Below are positions 1 to 8,502 of a stretch of DNA of 64,000 nucleotides, piece after piece. Every line of letters begins with the position of its first letter. The stretch's first letter is position 1. The DNA lies in NCBI GenBank assembly GCA_947493495.1, contig CANLRN010000004.1, positions 1 to 64,000 of the forward strand. Reading direction: 5' to 3'. This stretch comes from an uncultured Aquimarina sp. (GTDB lineage: Bacteria > Bacteroidota > Bacteroidia > Flavobacteriales > Flavobacteriaceae). The translations under genes and the position numbers were made by a program. The notes beneath the pieces are model-generated. The model had not been told where the DNA came from and did not search any database. It worked only from the letters and a program-made list of their open reading frames with translations.

Positions 1-3000
1 TTTTACAATAGTCCAAAATATCAAAACACTACCAATCCCTATTCAGAGACAATCTTTGAGGCTTCCCCTCTAAATCGCCCCTTAAAACAGGCAGCACCAG
101 GATCAGATTGGAAGGCAAAAACTACAGGAGGAGATCATACCATTAAACTGGAAAGAAAAACAAACAGTAGTGCAGATGCAGTAGTCTATTTTAAGGTCAA
201 CTTTACCAACAATAATACTGAGGTACCTACGCTAAGAAAAGTAGGTACCTATGGAGTAAATGAATTGTATGTAAGCATTACCAAAGATGAAAACTGGAAA
301 TCCAGTGATGGTAATAATCATACAACCAAAGAATATACCGATAAACAAGGTAGAGTCGTCCTAAAAAGAACCTATAACAAGAATGTAGCACACGATACCT
401 ATTATGTATATGATGATTATGGCAATCTTACCTATGTCATCCCACCTAAAGTAACTACTGCCAGTGTATCTACGACAGAGTTAAACGAACTCTGTTATCA
501 ATACAAATACGATCACAGAAACCGACTGATCGAAAAGAAAATACCGGGTAAGGGTTGGGAGTATATTGTTTATAATAAGCTCGATCAACCTGTAATGACC
601 CAAGATGCCAATCAAAGAACAAATAATGAGTGGTTATTTACCAAATATGATGCTTTTGGGAGAGTAGCCTATACTGGTCTGGTTAAACTTGGTGCTGATT
701 TCACTGTTCATAGAAGTTTAGTTCAGAGCGTATCGAATGGTAGAGATCAACAGTTCGAAAACAGAACTCCTTCAAGAACACTTGCAGGAACAAAAGCATA
801 TTATTCTGATACTGCTTATCCAAATGGAGCTAGTATTAACAAGATATATACCATCAATTATTACGACAATTACAGCTTTGACAGAGATGGGATGAACAAA
901 CCTACTCAGGTTTTTGGGGTACCCACTAGTATTGCTGTAAAAAGTTTAGCTACGGGTAGTAAAGTAAGAGTGCTAGGTACGAATGGTTGGATTACTACGG
1001 TTACGGCTTATGATGGCAAGGGAAGACCTATCTGGACAGGCAGTAGAAATGACTATCTAAAGACTACTGATATTGTAGAGACTCAATTAGACTTTGCAGG
1101 TAAAGTACTTAAAACTAGAACCACCCATACCAAAGATGGCAATGCTCCAATTGTGACTACAGATACCTTTACCTATGACCATATGGGGAGACTATTGACT
1201 CAGAAACAAAAAATAGGTGCTTTTACAGAAGAGATGATTGTACACAATACCTATGATGAATTGGGACAGCTAGAAAGTAAAAAAGTAGGGAATGCAGAGC
1301 AAGCTCCCCTACAAACAGTAGATTATACATACAATGTACGTGGATGGTTAACCGAAATTAATGATATAGAAAATATAGGGAGTGATTTGTTTACTTTTAA
1401 GATCAATTATAATACTAGTGATGCTACTACCTATCCTTTTCAGGGAGCTGCCAAACTATTGTATAATGGAAATATCAGTGAAACGCATTGGAAAACGGCC
1501 AATGATGCGAGTACTACCAAACGTTCTTATCGATATCATTATGATGCTTTAAACAGAATTACTAAAGCAGATTTTTCTTTGCCATTTTATCATTTGTCAA
1601 ATGTTACTTATGATAAAAATGGAAATATCACCAAACTCTCTAGATCAGGAAGTTCTGCTAATTTTAGCTTGGATAATCTAACTTATAGTTATGATCAGGG
1701 GAATAAACTAAGAAAAGTAGCAGATGCCGCAAATAAAAATGAAGGCTTTAAAGATGGCACCAATACCAATGATGACTATGTCTATGATGCTAATGGAAAT
1801 ATGATCACTGATCGGAATAAGGGGATTACAGGGATTACTTATAATCATTTGAACTTACCCACAACAGTTGCAATTGCTAATACCACAGATAACGGAAATA
1901 TTAGTTATATTTACGATGCCACTGGAGTGAAACAAAAGAAAATTGTGTCTGGTGGAAGTTCTTTAACAACAGAATATGCTGGGAATTATATCTATAAGAA
2001 TGGGGCACTAGAGTTTATGAACCACCCTGAAGGGTATATAGAACCAGACGGAAATTCTTATAAGTATATTTACCAGCTTAAGGATATCTGGAATAACACC
2101 AGGATTACGTTTGCGGATGGTGATGGTGATGGGCAAATTGATGTGGTGCGAAATAACACCGATATCGATGGTGATGGAGATTTGGCTCATGAGATCAGAA
2201 GAGAACAGAATTACTACCCATTCGGTCTTCAGCATGAAGGATATAACAGTACAATTCGAGGAGTTAAAAACAACCTTAAAGCTTACCAAGGACAAGAATT
2301 TACAGAAGACCTTGGCTTAAATACTCACGAGTGGAGATATCGAGTTAGTGATCCTGCTATTGGTCGTTTTTGGCAGATTGATCCATTAGCAGAGGATTAT
2401 GTATATAACTCTACCTATGCCTTCCAGGAGAATAAAATGGGAATGGGTGTCGAACTTGAGGGGTTAGAGTTAGGACCTTTTGGTAGTCCGACCAGTACTC
2501 AGTCATTCGTTAAAAACCAAAGGAAATATAAGGAACAGGACAGAGCTGCAATGATTACAGCAGGTGTTATAATGGCCGCTGAAATTGGAGTGGCAGTAGC
2601 TGGAGTAGAAGCAACAGTTGGATTTGTAGCTAATGAAATAAAAGATGAAGCTTTATCTCAGGCAACAGGAGGAGCAAGTGATGTTATAGATATAACCAAA
2701 GGAGCTACAAAGTTAGTAAAAGCAGGTGTTGAAAAATTAGCCAAAAATGCAGACGAAGTTGGAACAGCAACTATTTTTCAATATGAAGGAACATCAGATA
2801 ATCCATTTGGACATTTTGCAGTAGAAACAAATGTAAATGGAAATACGGTAATGACCGATCAAGTAATTACAAGTTCAGATTTATCTACAACTACAATCAG
2901 AACACGTGATGCAGGAAATCCGATTAATACAGTAGAAGTTGATTTACCAAATGCCAAAGCTGCTCAAAATCATCAAACAGGTCAAGTCGGTAAACAATTA

Positions 3001-3132
3001 GGGCCATATGACAGAAGGTGTAATTCTTGTGTAAATCACGTTGGTGGTGTCCTAAGAGAAGGAGGGTTAAACGTTCCGACAAGTGCTTTAAGAGAATATG
3101 GATTTATTAAAACATTATTCGATAATCAATAA
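1..3132 (+). CDS. RHS/YD-repeat protein with C-terminal papain-like toxin candidate domain (5' partial)
   Basis: The reading frame is open from base 1, so the start lies outside the window. The visible part has YD-type repeats (many G-N-I/L-T-x-x-x-Y units), a short stretch of DxDGDGD acidic motifs around 2113-2185 that resembles calcium-binding loops, and the RHS core motif near 2350-2400 (DPAIGRFWQIDPLAEDY). After the core the sequence changes character: an Ala-rich linker is followed by a C-terminal domain (about 2750-3132) with a GHFAVE motif (His at 2812) and CNSCVNHV (Cys at 3019 and 3028). A His strand followed by a Cys helix is the order seen in circularly permuted NlpC/P60 or LRAT-like papain folds. 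By family knowledge RHS proteins are large secreted shells that carry a toxic C-terminus. That this tail is a toxin is inference. A candidate immunity gene starts 5 bp downstream. Confidence 0.9.
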   Translation, partial: FYNSPKYQNTTNPYSETIFEASPLNRPLKQAAPGSDWKAKTTGGDHTIKLERKTNSSADAVVYFKVNFTNNNTEVPTLRKVGTYGVNELYVSITKDENWKSSDGNNHTTKEYTDKQGRVVLKRTYNKNVAHDTYYVYDDYGNLTYVIPPKVTTASVSTTELNELCYQYKYDHRNRLIEKKIPGKGWEYIVYNKLDQPVMTQDANQRTNNEWLFTKYDAFGRVAYTGLVKLGADFTVHRSLVQSVSNGRDQQFENRTPSRTLAGTKAYYSDTAYPNGASINKIYTINYYDNYSFDRDGMNKPTQVFGVPTSIAVKSLATGSKVRVLGTNGWITTVTAYDGKGRPIWTGSRNDYLKTTDIVETQLDFAGKVLKTRTTHTKDGNAPIVTTDTFTYDHMGRLLTQKQKIGAFTEEMIVHNTYDELGQLESKKVGNAEQAPLQTVDYTYNVRGWLTEINDIENIGSDLFTFKINYNTSDATTYPFQGAAKLLYNGNISETHWKTANDASTTKRSYRYHYDALNRITKADFSLPFYHLSNVTYDKNGNITKLSRSGSSANFSLDNLTYSYDQGNKLRKVADAANKNEGFKDGTNTNDDYVYDANGNMITDRNKGITGITYNHLNLPTTVAIANTTDNGNISYIYDATGVKQKKIVSGGSSLTTEYAGNYIYKNGALEFMNHPEGYIEPDGNSYKYIYQLKDIWNNTRITFADGDGDGQIDVVRNNTDIDGDGDLAHEIRREQNYYPFGLQHEGYNSTIRGVKNNLKAYQGQEFTEDLGLNTHEWRYRVSDPAIGRFWQIDPLAEDYVYNSTYAFQENKMGMGVELEGLELGPFGSPTSTQSFVKNQRKYKEQDRAAMITAGVIMAAEIGVAVAGVEATVGFVANEIKDEALSQATGGASDVIDITKGATKLVKAGVEKLAKNADEVGTATIFQYEGTSDNPFGHFAVETNVNGNTVMTDQVITSSDLSTTTIRTRDAGNPINTVEVDLPNAKAAQNHQTGQVGKQLGPYDRRCNSCVNHVGGVLREGGLNVPTSALREYGFIKTLFDNQ

Positions 3133-3137
3133 ATGAA

Positions 3138-3467
3138 ATGGGATTAATTATTTGTGAAAATCACGGAGAAAAAGGTATTGTGCAAATGAGTAAAGTATTG
3201 CATAATTATTATATTAAAAATGAGAAAACAGAAGTTTTCAAGATTACTTATGAGATTGAAGGTCTTGACAACTTTATACACTATTTTTCAGGAGAAGAAA
3301 ATTTAGATAAGAGTTTACAAATTAATGACATCGAAGATTTTGAAGATTTTTTCCCAGAAATAAGTGGCGATCCTGGAGCATGTATTAAATGCTTTAAATC
3401 TTATCTAAATGAAAACAATATCAAAATTATAGATAAAGTAATTAAAATTAGTAATATAACAAATTGA
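3138..3467 (+). CDS. Small protein behind the RHS gene, candidate immunity protein
   Basis: A 109-residue soluble acidic protein starting 5 bp after the RHS stop codon, clearly cotranscribed with it. I do not recognise a named family. It has a CxxH motif near the N-terminus (C6, H9) and a CxxC motif near the C-terminus (in GACIKC), which together could bind a metal ion such as zinc. There is no signal peptide or membrane segment, as expected for a cytoplasmic antidote. The immunity role rests on position and size only. A strong terminator follows at 3515-3538, closing the two-gene unit. Confidence 0.7.
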   Translation: MGLIICENHGEKGIVQMSKVLHNYYIKNEKTEVFKITYEIEGLDNFIHYFSGEENLDKSLQINDIEDFEDFFPEISGDPGACIKCFKSYLNENNIKIIDKVIKISNITN

Positions 3468-3514
3468 AAAAATCAATACCTCAAATTTGCGAATTTGAGC
3501 AGATATCTCTTTAT

Positions 3515-3538
3515 AAAACCACCTTCGGGTGGTTTTTT
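3515..3538 (+). terminator. Rho-independent terminator after the RHS/immunity pair
   Basis: AAAACCACC-TTCG-GGTGGTTTTTT: a stem with a UUCG tetraloop and a T run. An additional inverted repeat lies just upstream at 3480-3499 (CTCAAATTT/GAATTTGAG). Confidence 0.9.
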
Positions 3539-3551
3539 ATTGTAGTACCCT

Positions 3552-3613
3552 CTAGCGCGAGCGTCTCGCTCGTGCCGTTAAAGCTTGGTTGGTATGAGTA
3601 ATAAATAAATGCT
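3552..3613. repeat. REP-like hairpin repeat, copy a
   Basis: Begins CTAGCGCGAGCG and contains a GC-rich hairpin (CGAGCG, loop TCT, CGCTCG at 3558-3572), then CGTGCCGTTAAAG and an AT-rich tail ending AAATGCTAT. It matches the unit at 3699-3765. GC content and hairpin resemble REP sequences mobilised by IS200-like RAYT transposases; no such transposase lies in the window. Confidence 0.6.
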
Positions 3614-3698
3614 ATGGAAGCTGTGTTACCTGATAAGTTAACTCTAGCAACATTAGATGGTATGTCCCCAGGCTGGCGCAAGCGAAATTAAGTAACGG

Positions 3699-3765
3699 CT
3701 AGCGCGATGGCTCTAGGCTCGTGCCGTCAAAGATTGGCGGGTAAGAGTAAGAAATAAATAGTATA
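3699..3765. repeat. REP-like hairpin repeat, copy b (degenerate)
   Basis: Shares CTAGCGCGA, GGCTCGTGCCGT, AAAG-TTGG, GAGTAA and AATAAAT in the same order and orientation as 3552-3613. The hairpin arms are eroded (GATGGCTCTAGGCTC). The spacing of about 147 bp suggests tandem decay of an older element. Confidence 0.55.
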
Positions 3766-3797
3766 GAACCAGTTACATGGATTTGTAGCTGGTTTTA

Positions 3798-3893
3798 ATC
3801 AAAATCCATCAACCCTTAGCAAATTTTCTTCGTATCATCAAAACCAGTAAAATAAGCCTCAGTAGTTGCCATATCTTTGACCTCTAGACATAA
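3798..3893 (-). pseudogene. Decayed C-terminal fragment of a tyrosine recombinase
   Basis: Read on the minus strand this encodes LEVKDMATTEAYFTGFDDTKK and then a frameshift and stop. It matches the end of the fragment at 5130-5351 (KDMATRQAYFAGFDDDTKKEF), including the conserved tyrosine context of phage-type integrases. It has no start codon and is frameshifted, so it is a remnant. It lies just beyond the 3' end of the Fic gene. Confidence 0.65.
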
Positions 3894-3930
3894 GTATATT
3901 TCGGTAATTGATTAACTTGAATTATCAATA

Positions 3931-5052
3931 CTATCTATTCTGCTTAATATTTAAGAAATAACGCGTGCTTTTTAGAGTTCCTGTTTTGATAATAACTTCT
4001 TTCTCTAGTAAATCTTTTAAATCTCTTGTTGCCGTTGAAGCAGATGTTTTGGCAATTCGTACATAATTATCTGCACTTAGTCCCCCAAGAAACCCTTCAT
4101 AACCTGCATTAAAAAGTCGTTGTACCACAAGCTGTTGTCTCTCATTTAGTGTATTTCGATAGGCATCAAAAAACTTAGTTTTCTCAATCAGAAAATCTAA
4201 TCGTTGGAGTGTGTTATCTTGTGCTTGTAAAATAGCGTTTCCAAAATAGACTAACCATCCTGTAATGTCCAAAGTTCTATTATAGGTTGCCAGCGAGTTA
4301 TAATATAATTTTTTTTCGCCTTCAATAGTTTGAGAAAGAGAAATGAGTGATGGTCTTCCTGTGCTAAGTGTGATCGATTTTTCTGCAATAGCCCTCCCAA
4401 TTCGTCCATTTCCATCTTCAAAAGGGTGAATACACACAAAATATAAATGAGCCATCCCTGCCTTTGCCAAGGGCATTAGCTTTTGTTTGTTTTCAAAATG
4501 ATTGATATGAAACCAAGTGATAAACTCTTCCATTTCTTTTGTCACCTGATCAGATGGAGGGGCTTCAAAATGCACAGTTGGTTTATCTAATCGGCCAGAG
4601 ACTACCTGCATGGGTTCTTTATGTGTGCGGTATCTCCCTATATCTAGCAGGTCACGTCTTCCATTGGTTAACATTTTATGCCACCTAAAAAGTTGATCAT
4701 GAGTAAGTGGGGTATCAAAGCGAAGATACAAATCCACCATCATTTCTGAAATACCATACGCTGCAGGTTGTACTTTTTGTTTGTCAGTCGTTAGTCCTAA
4801 ATTTTGTTTAATGGATGATTGTACACTATCTCTATCTAAATATTCTCCTTCAATTTCTGAAGTTTTCAAAGCTTCATTGCATAGTATATCTACTAAGAAA
4901 TCTTCCTTTTCCTGATCTTGTACATGTTTTAAAACCCCTAAAACAGTTCCTGTATTGTAAAAAAACTGCTGTTCCAATACCTTTAACACTTCTAGGTCAT
5001 AGGTAAAATGAGGCCAAGATTCGTGTCTCCAATTCCATTTTATATATGCCAT
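3931..5052 (-). CDS. Fic family protein adenylyltransferase (class II, with DUF4172 N-terminus)
   Basis: A 373-residue protein with the complete Fic catalytic motif HPFEDGNGRIGR at residues 209-220, whose His is the catalytic base that transfers AMP (or another nucleotide moiety) from a nucleotide to a hydroxyl side chain. The N-terminal third fits DUF4172 and contains an inhibitory-helix motif [S/T]xxxE[G/N] (T64-E68-G69), which in class II Fic proteins blocks the active site until relieved. The C-terminal 90 residues look like a winged-helix domain, which suggests DNA binding or autoregulation. The target is unknown. The gene stands alone between two fragments of a decayed integrase, so it was probably brought in by a mobile element. 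The start ATG at 5052 gives MAYIKWNWRHE, typical of the family. Confidence 0.92.
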   Translation of the reverse strand: MAYIKWNWRHESWPHFTYDLEVLKVLEQQFFYNTGTVLGVLKHVQDQEKEDFLVDILCNEALKTSEIEGEYLDRDSVQSSIKQNLGLTTDKQKVQPAAYGISEMMVDLYLRFDTPLTHDQLFRWHKMLTNGRRDLLDIGRYRTHKEPMQVVSGRLDKPTVHFEAPPSDQVTKEMEEFITWFHINHFENKQKLMPLAKAGMAHLYFVCIHPFEDGNGRIGRAIAEKSITLSTGRPSLISLSQTIEGEKKLYYNSLATYNRTLDITGWLVYFGNAILQAQDNTLQRLDFLIEKTKFFDAYRNTLNERQQLVVQRLFNAGYEGFLGGLSADNYVRIAKTSASTATRDLKDLLEKEVIIKTGTLKSTRYFLNIKQNR

Positions 5053-5129
5053 GAGCTATAAAAACTTATTTTATAGCTCAAATATAAGCTAATAATGAGC
5101 TATAAGCTAATAATCTTTAGACCAATTTT

Positions 5130-5351
5130 TTAATTAAAACCCATCAATCCTTCCACAAATTCTTTCTTAGTATCATCATCAAACCCTGCAAAATAAGCTT
5201 GCCTAGTCGCCATATCTTTATGGCCAAGACTCTCTTTCATGAATTCTAAAGTAGCTCTAAGTGGTCTTAGGTAAATCCCAACCGATGTGATAGAACGTCC
5301 AGCATCTTTCATACATAACTCATAATCATCAGGGGCATGGTTCGAGCTCAT
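5130..5351 (-). pseudogene. Tyrosine recombinase remnant with internal deletion
   Basis: A 73-codon reading frame that joins a core-binding (SAM-like) segment (YELCMKDAGRSITSVGIYLRPLRA) directly to the extreme C-terminus of a phage-type integrase (ESLGHKDMATRQAYFAGFDDDTKKEF). The catalytic part between them, with its Arg-Lys-His-Arg residues, is missing. Such a fusion is best explained by an internal deletion. The sequence is not usable as a recombinase. A second, more decayed copy of the same C-terminus is at 3798-3893, on the other side of the Fic gene. Confidence 0.75.
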
Positions 5352-5598
5352 GTGGGTTCACATTCATTTCCAAAGAGTTACGATAAAATAATTTCGAAAC
5401 TCTTTTTGGTTTTAGAGCATTCTAGATCAATTTGCATACTTTTTATGGTTTTATATAAACCTAAAAAACGTCTTTTTTGGGAATTTGATTGTCCTATAGA
5501 AATTTTATACCTTCAAATCTTTATTTTTATAAATCAATATGTAAGTATTTATAAAAACAAACGTCTTTTTATGAATACAATAAGTAGCCTCAATAATT

Positions 5599-6210
5599 AT
5601 GAAAACAACAACAATCGAAATACAAGGATTAATAGAAGAAGCAATAAAAAGCTCATATTCGTATCAAGAATACAGAATACTAGTAAGCAATTTATTAGAA
5701 CAAGGTAAATCTACTGGTCAGGTACAATCAGAAGCATTGACTAATTATAGTATGCTTAATGACCGTAGAATGAAACGTTTGGATAAAACGCTAAAGATCG
5801 ATCCAGCTATTACAGAATCTTTTTCTAAAGCCAACACCAATATTACTTGGCTAGTACTTACAGAAGGATGGTGTGGTGATGCTGCGCATTCTATCCCCGT
5901 AATCAATAAATTAGCAGAATTAAATGAAGGTATTGATCTAAAGATCATCTCTAGAGATGACAATGATGATTTGATGAATAATTTTTTGACTAATGGAGGT
6001 AAATCCATCCCCAAATTGATAGCATATGATACCGCTAAACAAGAAGTATTAAATTCTTGGGGGCCAAGACCATCTATTGCAACTAAAATGGTAAATGATT
6101 ATAAAGAGGCTAATGGTAGTCTTGATCCGCAATTTAAAGAAGACCTACAAGTCTGGTATAATAAAAATAAAGGGGAGAATATTGCAGAGGATTTATTAAA
6201 ATTATTGTAG
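5599..6210 (+). CDS. Thioredoxin family protein with single active-site cysteine
   Basis: A 203-residue cytoplasmic protein with a thioredoxin fold (Thioredoxin_9 type). The active-site position reads EGWCGDAAHSIP: Cys92 is kept but the usual resolving cysteine is Ala95, so it cannot run a normal CxxC dithiol cycle. A cis-Pro loop (KSIPKLIAY) is present. The N-terminal 75 residues form a helical extension. It may act as a monothiol reductase, chaperone or bacilliredoxin-like protein; the substrate is unknown. It stands alone, downstream of the integrase remnant and convergent with the TonB-like gene. The start ATG at 5599 gives the length usual for the family. Confidence 0.85.
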   Translation: MKTTTIEIQGLIEEAIKSSYSYQEYRILVSNLLEQGKSTGQVQSEALTNYSMLNDRRMKRLDKTLKIDPAITESFSKANTNITWLVLTEGWCGDAAHSIPVINKLAELNEGIDLKIISRDDNDDLMNNFLTNGGKSIPKLIAYDTAKQEVLNSWGPRPSIATKMVNDYKEANGSLDPQFKEDLQVWYNKNKGENIAEDLLKLL

Positions 6211-6224
6211 TAGTATAACTATTT

Positions 6225-6935
6225 TTATCCGCCGTAATTAAAATAGTATGTGATAGATCCTTTTTGCTCTTTTATATCTGAGGAAGAAAATAGTGCCTCT
6301 CGAGCATAATTTAATGCATTATCGAATAAGCATTCATTTCTGGTCGTTGATTTTCTTTTGTCGATCTTAGCATCAGTGATATATCCATTTTGATTGACTT
6401 CTATTTTTACAACTACTTTTCCACTCCCATTACAGGTGTATATTGGATTAGGTATTTGTCCAATAATTTTTCTGCCTTCTAGTTCATAGGCCGAAGAACT
6501 ATTCCTGTTATTAGAATCTTCACTCTTCGGTTTTTCTACCTTCTTATCTTCTATAATTTCTTCTTTATTAATCTCTTCATCGATAGCAGCTTGTCCTTCT
6601 GCTAGGTCGTTACTCTCTGAGTTCTCCGCTGTAGTTTCAGTAGTTTCGGTCAATGATTTAATCCTTTTTTCAAAATCCTCAGAATCATCAAAATCTTCAT
6701 TGAAGGATTGGTGTGTTCTTTTAGAGGCGATCAATTTTCTGTCTTCTTCAGGTTCTGGTTCTTCTACCTCTTCTTCCTTCATTAGCTCTTCCATAATTTC
6801 TTCAGGAATTTCCATTAATATTTCAGATTGTTCCATCTTCTTATTCACCATATTAATGTTGTATAGCGTTAACACAAAAATCCCCATCAACATAGATGTA
6901 ATAATCAAGGCTTTATGTTTTTCTATAAATTCCAT
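6225..6935 (-). CDS. TonB-like energy transducer family protein
   Basis: 236 residues. The N-terminus has one membrane segment (about residues 9-27). A long Glu-rich periplasmic stretch (EEVEEPEPEED and later repeats) follows, and the C-terminal domain contains GKVVVKIEVNQNGYITDAKI, the pattern of TonB C-terminal or AgmX/PglI-like domains. TonB proteins couple the proton-motive force to outer-membrane receptors; here the linker is acidic rather than Pro-Lys-rich, as in several Flavobacteriia paralogues, so the partner is unclear. No ExbBD genes are nearby. It is the last gene of the ftsX-lgt-uppP-truB direction, 34 bp after truB. Confidence 0.75.
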   Translation of the reverse strand: MEFIEKHKALIITSMLMGIFVLTLYNINMVNKKMEQSEILMEIPEEIMEELMKEEEVEEPEPEEDRKLIASKRTHQSFNEDFDDSEDFEKRIKSLTETTETTAENSESNDLAEGQAAIDEEINKEEIIEDKKVEKPKSEDSNNRNSSSAYELEGRKIIGQIPNPIYTCNGSGKVVVKIEVNQNGYITDAKIDKRKSTTRNECLFDNALNYAREALFSSSDIKEQKGSITYYFNYGG

Positions 6936-6969
6936 AGATCTCTATAACTCATTTTTAGACTAGTATATT

Positions 6970-7677
6970 TTATACGGTTTCAATTTGTGTGTGTAATTGA
7001 TTTTCGAATGTTTCAGGACTTATTGCGTTTTCTACAAAAAATGCACCTATTTTGGTTCTTCTTAATGCACTGAGGTGTCCCCCACTATGCAGTGCTTTTC
7101 CAAAATCATGCGCTAATGATCTGATATAGGTTCCTTTGCTACAAACTACTCTAAAATCTACCTCAGGAAGTTCAATTCTTGTAATTTCAAAGGTGTCAAT
7201 TTTGATTTTTCTGGGAGTAATCTCTACATCTTCTCCTTTACGAGCATATTCATACAACCGTTTTCCATCTTTTTTCAATGCAGAAAAAACAGGAGGATAT
7301 TGCGCTATATCACCTATAAATTGTTTGGTAGTTTCATTAATAATTGACGGAGTGATATGATCTGTAGAATATGTATGATCAATCTCAGTCTCAAGGTCAT
7401 AAGAAGGTGTAGTTCCTCCTAGAGTAATAGTACCAGTATATTCTTTTATCTGCCCCTGAAACTCCTGAATTCGTTTAGTAAACTTACCTGTACAAATAAT
7501 TAACAATCCAGAGGCTAGCGGATCTAATGTGCCAGCGTGGCCTACTTTTATTTTTTTGATACCGAAGTTCTTACGGATAAGCCAACGTAGTTTGTTAACA
7601 ACCTGAAAGGAAGTCCATTGTAATGGTTTATCGATCAATAGAATTTGACCTTCTTTATAATCTTGTTCGGTTAGCAT
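6970..7677 (-). CDS. truB: tRNA pseudouridine(55) synthase TruB
   Basis: 235 residues. It isomerises U55 to pseudouridine in the T-loop of tRNAs. The catalytic motif GHAGTLDPLASGLL is intact, with the nucleophile Asp52. The KPxxxTS motif near the N-terminus (DKPLQWTSFQVV) and the conserved YPPVFSALKKDGKRLYEYAR segment are present. The C-terminal PUA domain is short or absent, as usual in Bacteroidetes. It lies 5 bp downstream of uppP, in the order ftsX-DUF3098-uppP-truB common in Flavobacteriia. Confidence 0.97.
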   Translation of the reverse strand: MLTEQDYKEGQILLIDKPLQWTSFQVVNKLRWLIRKNFGIKKIKVGHAGTLDPLASGLLIICTGKFTKRIQEFQGQIKEYTGTITLGGTTPSYDLETEIDHTYSTDHITPSIINETTKQFIGDIAQYPPVFSALKKDGKRLYEYARKGEDVEITPRKIKIDTFEITRIELPEVDFRVVCSKGTYIRSLAHDFGKALHSGGHLSALRRTKIGAFFVENAISPETFENQLHTQIETV

Positions 7678-7682
7678 TGGGG

Positions 7683-8477
7683 CTATTTTATATAACTAAT
7701 GATGATGGCTAAAACACCAACAACAATACAATATAAGGCAAAATAAGATAATTTACTCTTTTTTACTAGGGAAATCATCCATGTACAAGCAAAAAGACCA
7801 GAAATAAAGGCTGCCAAAAAACCTAGTAATAAAGGAACACTGCTATCTATATTAATAGTAAGGTCACCGCTAAGTATATCTTTTGCTATTTTACCAAATA
7901 TCAAAGGGATGACCATCAGGAACGAAAATCGAGCGGCTTTGGTCTTATCGTTACCTAATAAAACAGATGTAGAGATCGTAGCGCCACTCCTAGAAATCCC
8001 TGGTAACATAGCAATTGCCTGAGCAATCCCAATTACAAAGGCATTAGAGTTACTGACTGATTTAGCGGTATCTTTTGCTTTGTCGGCAAGCCAAAGTAAA
8101 ATAGCAGTGATGATTAACATACATCCAACAAACATAATATTACCCCCAAAAAGTTGTTCTAATTGTTCTTCAAAAAATAAACCTACCAATACTGCTGGTA
8201 TCATAGATATAATAATTTTTAGAGAAAATAGGGTTTGTTCATTTTTTTTAAACTGTAGAAGTCCTTTTATAATCTCCAGAATGTCTTTTCGGAATACCAC
8301 TATAGTACTTAATGCAGTAGCAAAATGTAGAATTACCGTAAATAATAGTGATTCTTCAGGAACACTCTCATCACCCAAAATAGCTTTTCCTAGTTCTAAA
8401 TGTCCACTGGATGAAACTGGGAGGAACTCTGTTAACCCCTGAATAACCCCTAGAATAATTGCATCAATACTTTCCAT
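7683..8477 (-). CDS. uppP: Undecaprenyl-diphosphate phosphatase UppP (BacA)
   Basis: 264 residues, about 7-8 membrane segments. It dephosphorylates undecaprenyl diphosphate so that the lipid carrier can be reused for peptidoglycan and other surface glycans. Both signature motifs are visible: LTEFLPVSSSGHL (residues 15-27, with Glu17 and His26) and PGISRSGATI (about residue 165). Length is normal for the family. A promoter-like box lies at 8503-8510, so uppP-truB may have their own start in addition to readthrough from the upstream genes. Confidence 0.97.
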   Translation of the reverse strand: MESIDAIILGVIQGLTEFLPVSSSGHLELGKAILGDESVPEESLLFTVILHFATALSTIVVFRKDILEIIKGLLQFKKNEQTLFSLKIIISMIPAVLVGLFFEEQLEQLFGGNIMFVGCMLIITAILLWLADKAKDTAKSVSNSNAFVIGIAQAIAMLPGISRSGATISTSVLLGNDKTKAARFSFLMVIPLIFGKIAKDILSGDLTINIDSSVPLLLGFLAAFISGLFACTWMISLVKKSKLSYFALYCIVVGVLAIIISYIK

Positions 8478-8502
8478 GAAGAATCTTGTCTAAAATTTGA
8501 TA

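Noticed and set aside
5338..5358. T-arm-like sequence (CATGG-TTCGAGC-TCATG) beside the integrase remnant, possible tRNA attachment site
   Set aside because: Only the T-arm can be drawn; no anticodon or D-arm precedes it, and one pair is a G-T wobble. It overlaps the remnant's start codon. Could be an att trace, but support is too thin.
5337..5708. 123-codon plus-strand reading frame
   Set aside because: It overlaps the start of the thioredoxin-family gene in another frame and the end of the integrase remnant, and has no recognisable domain.
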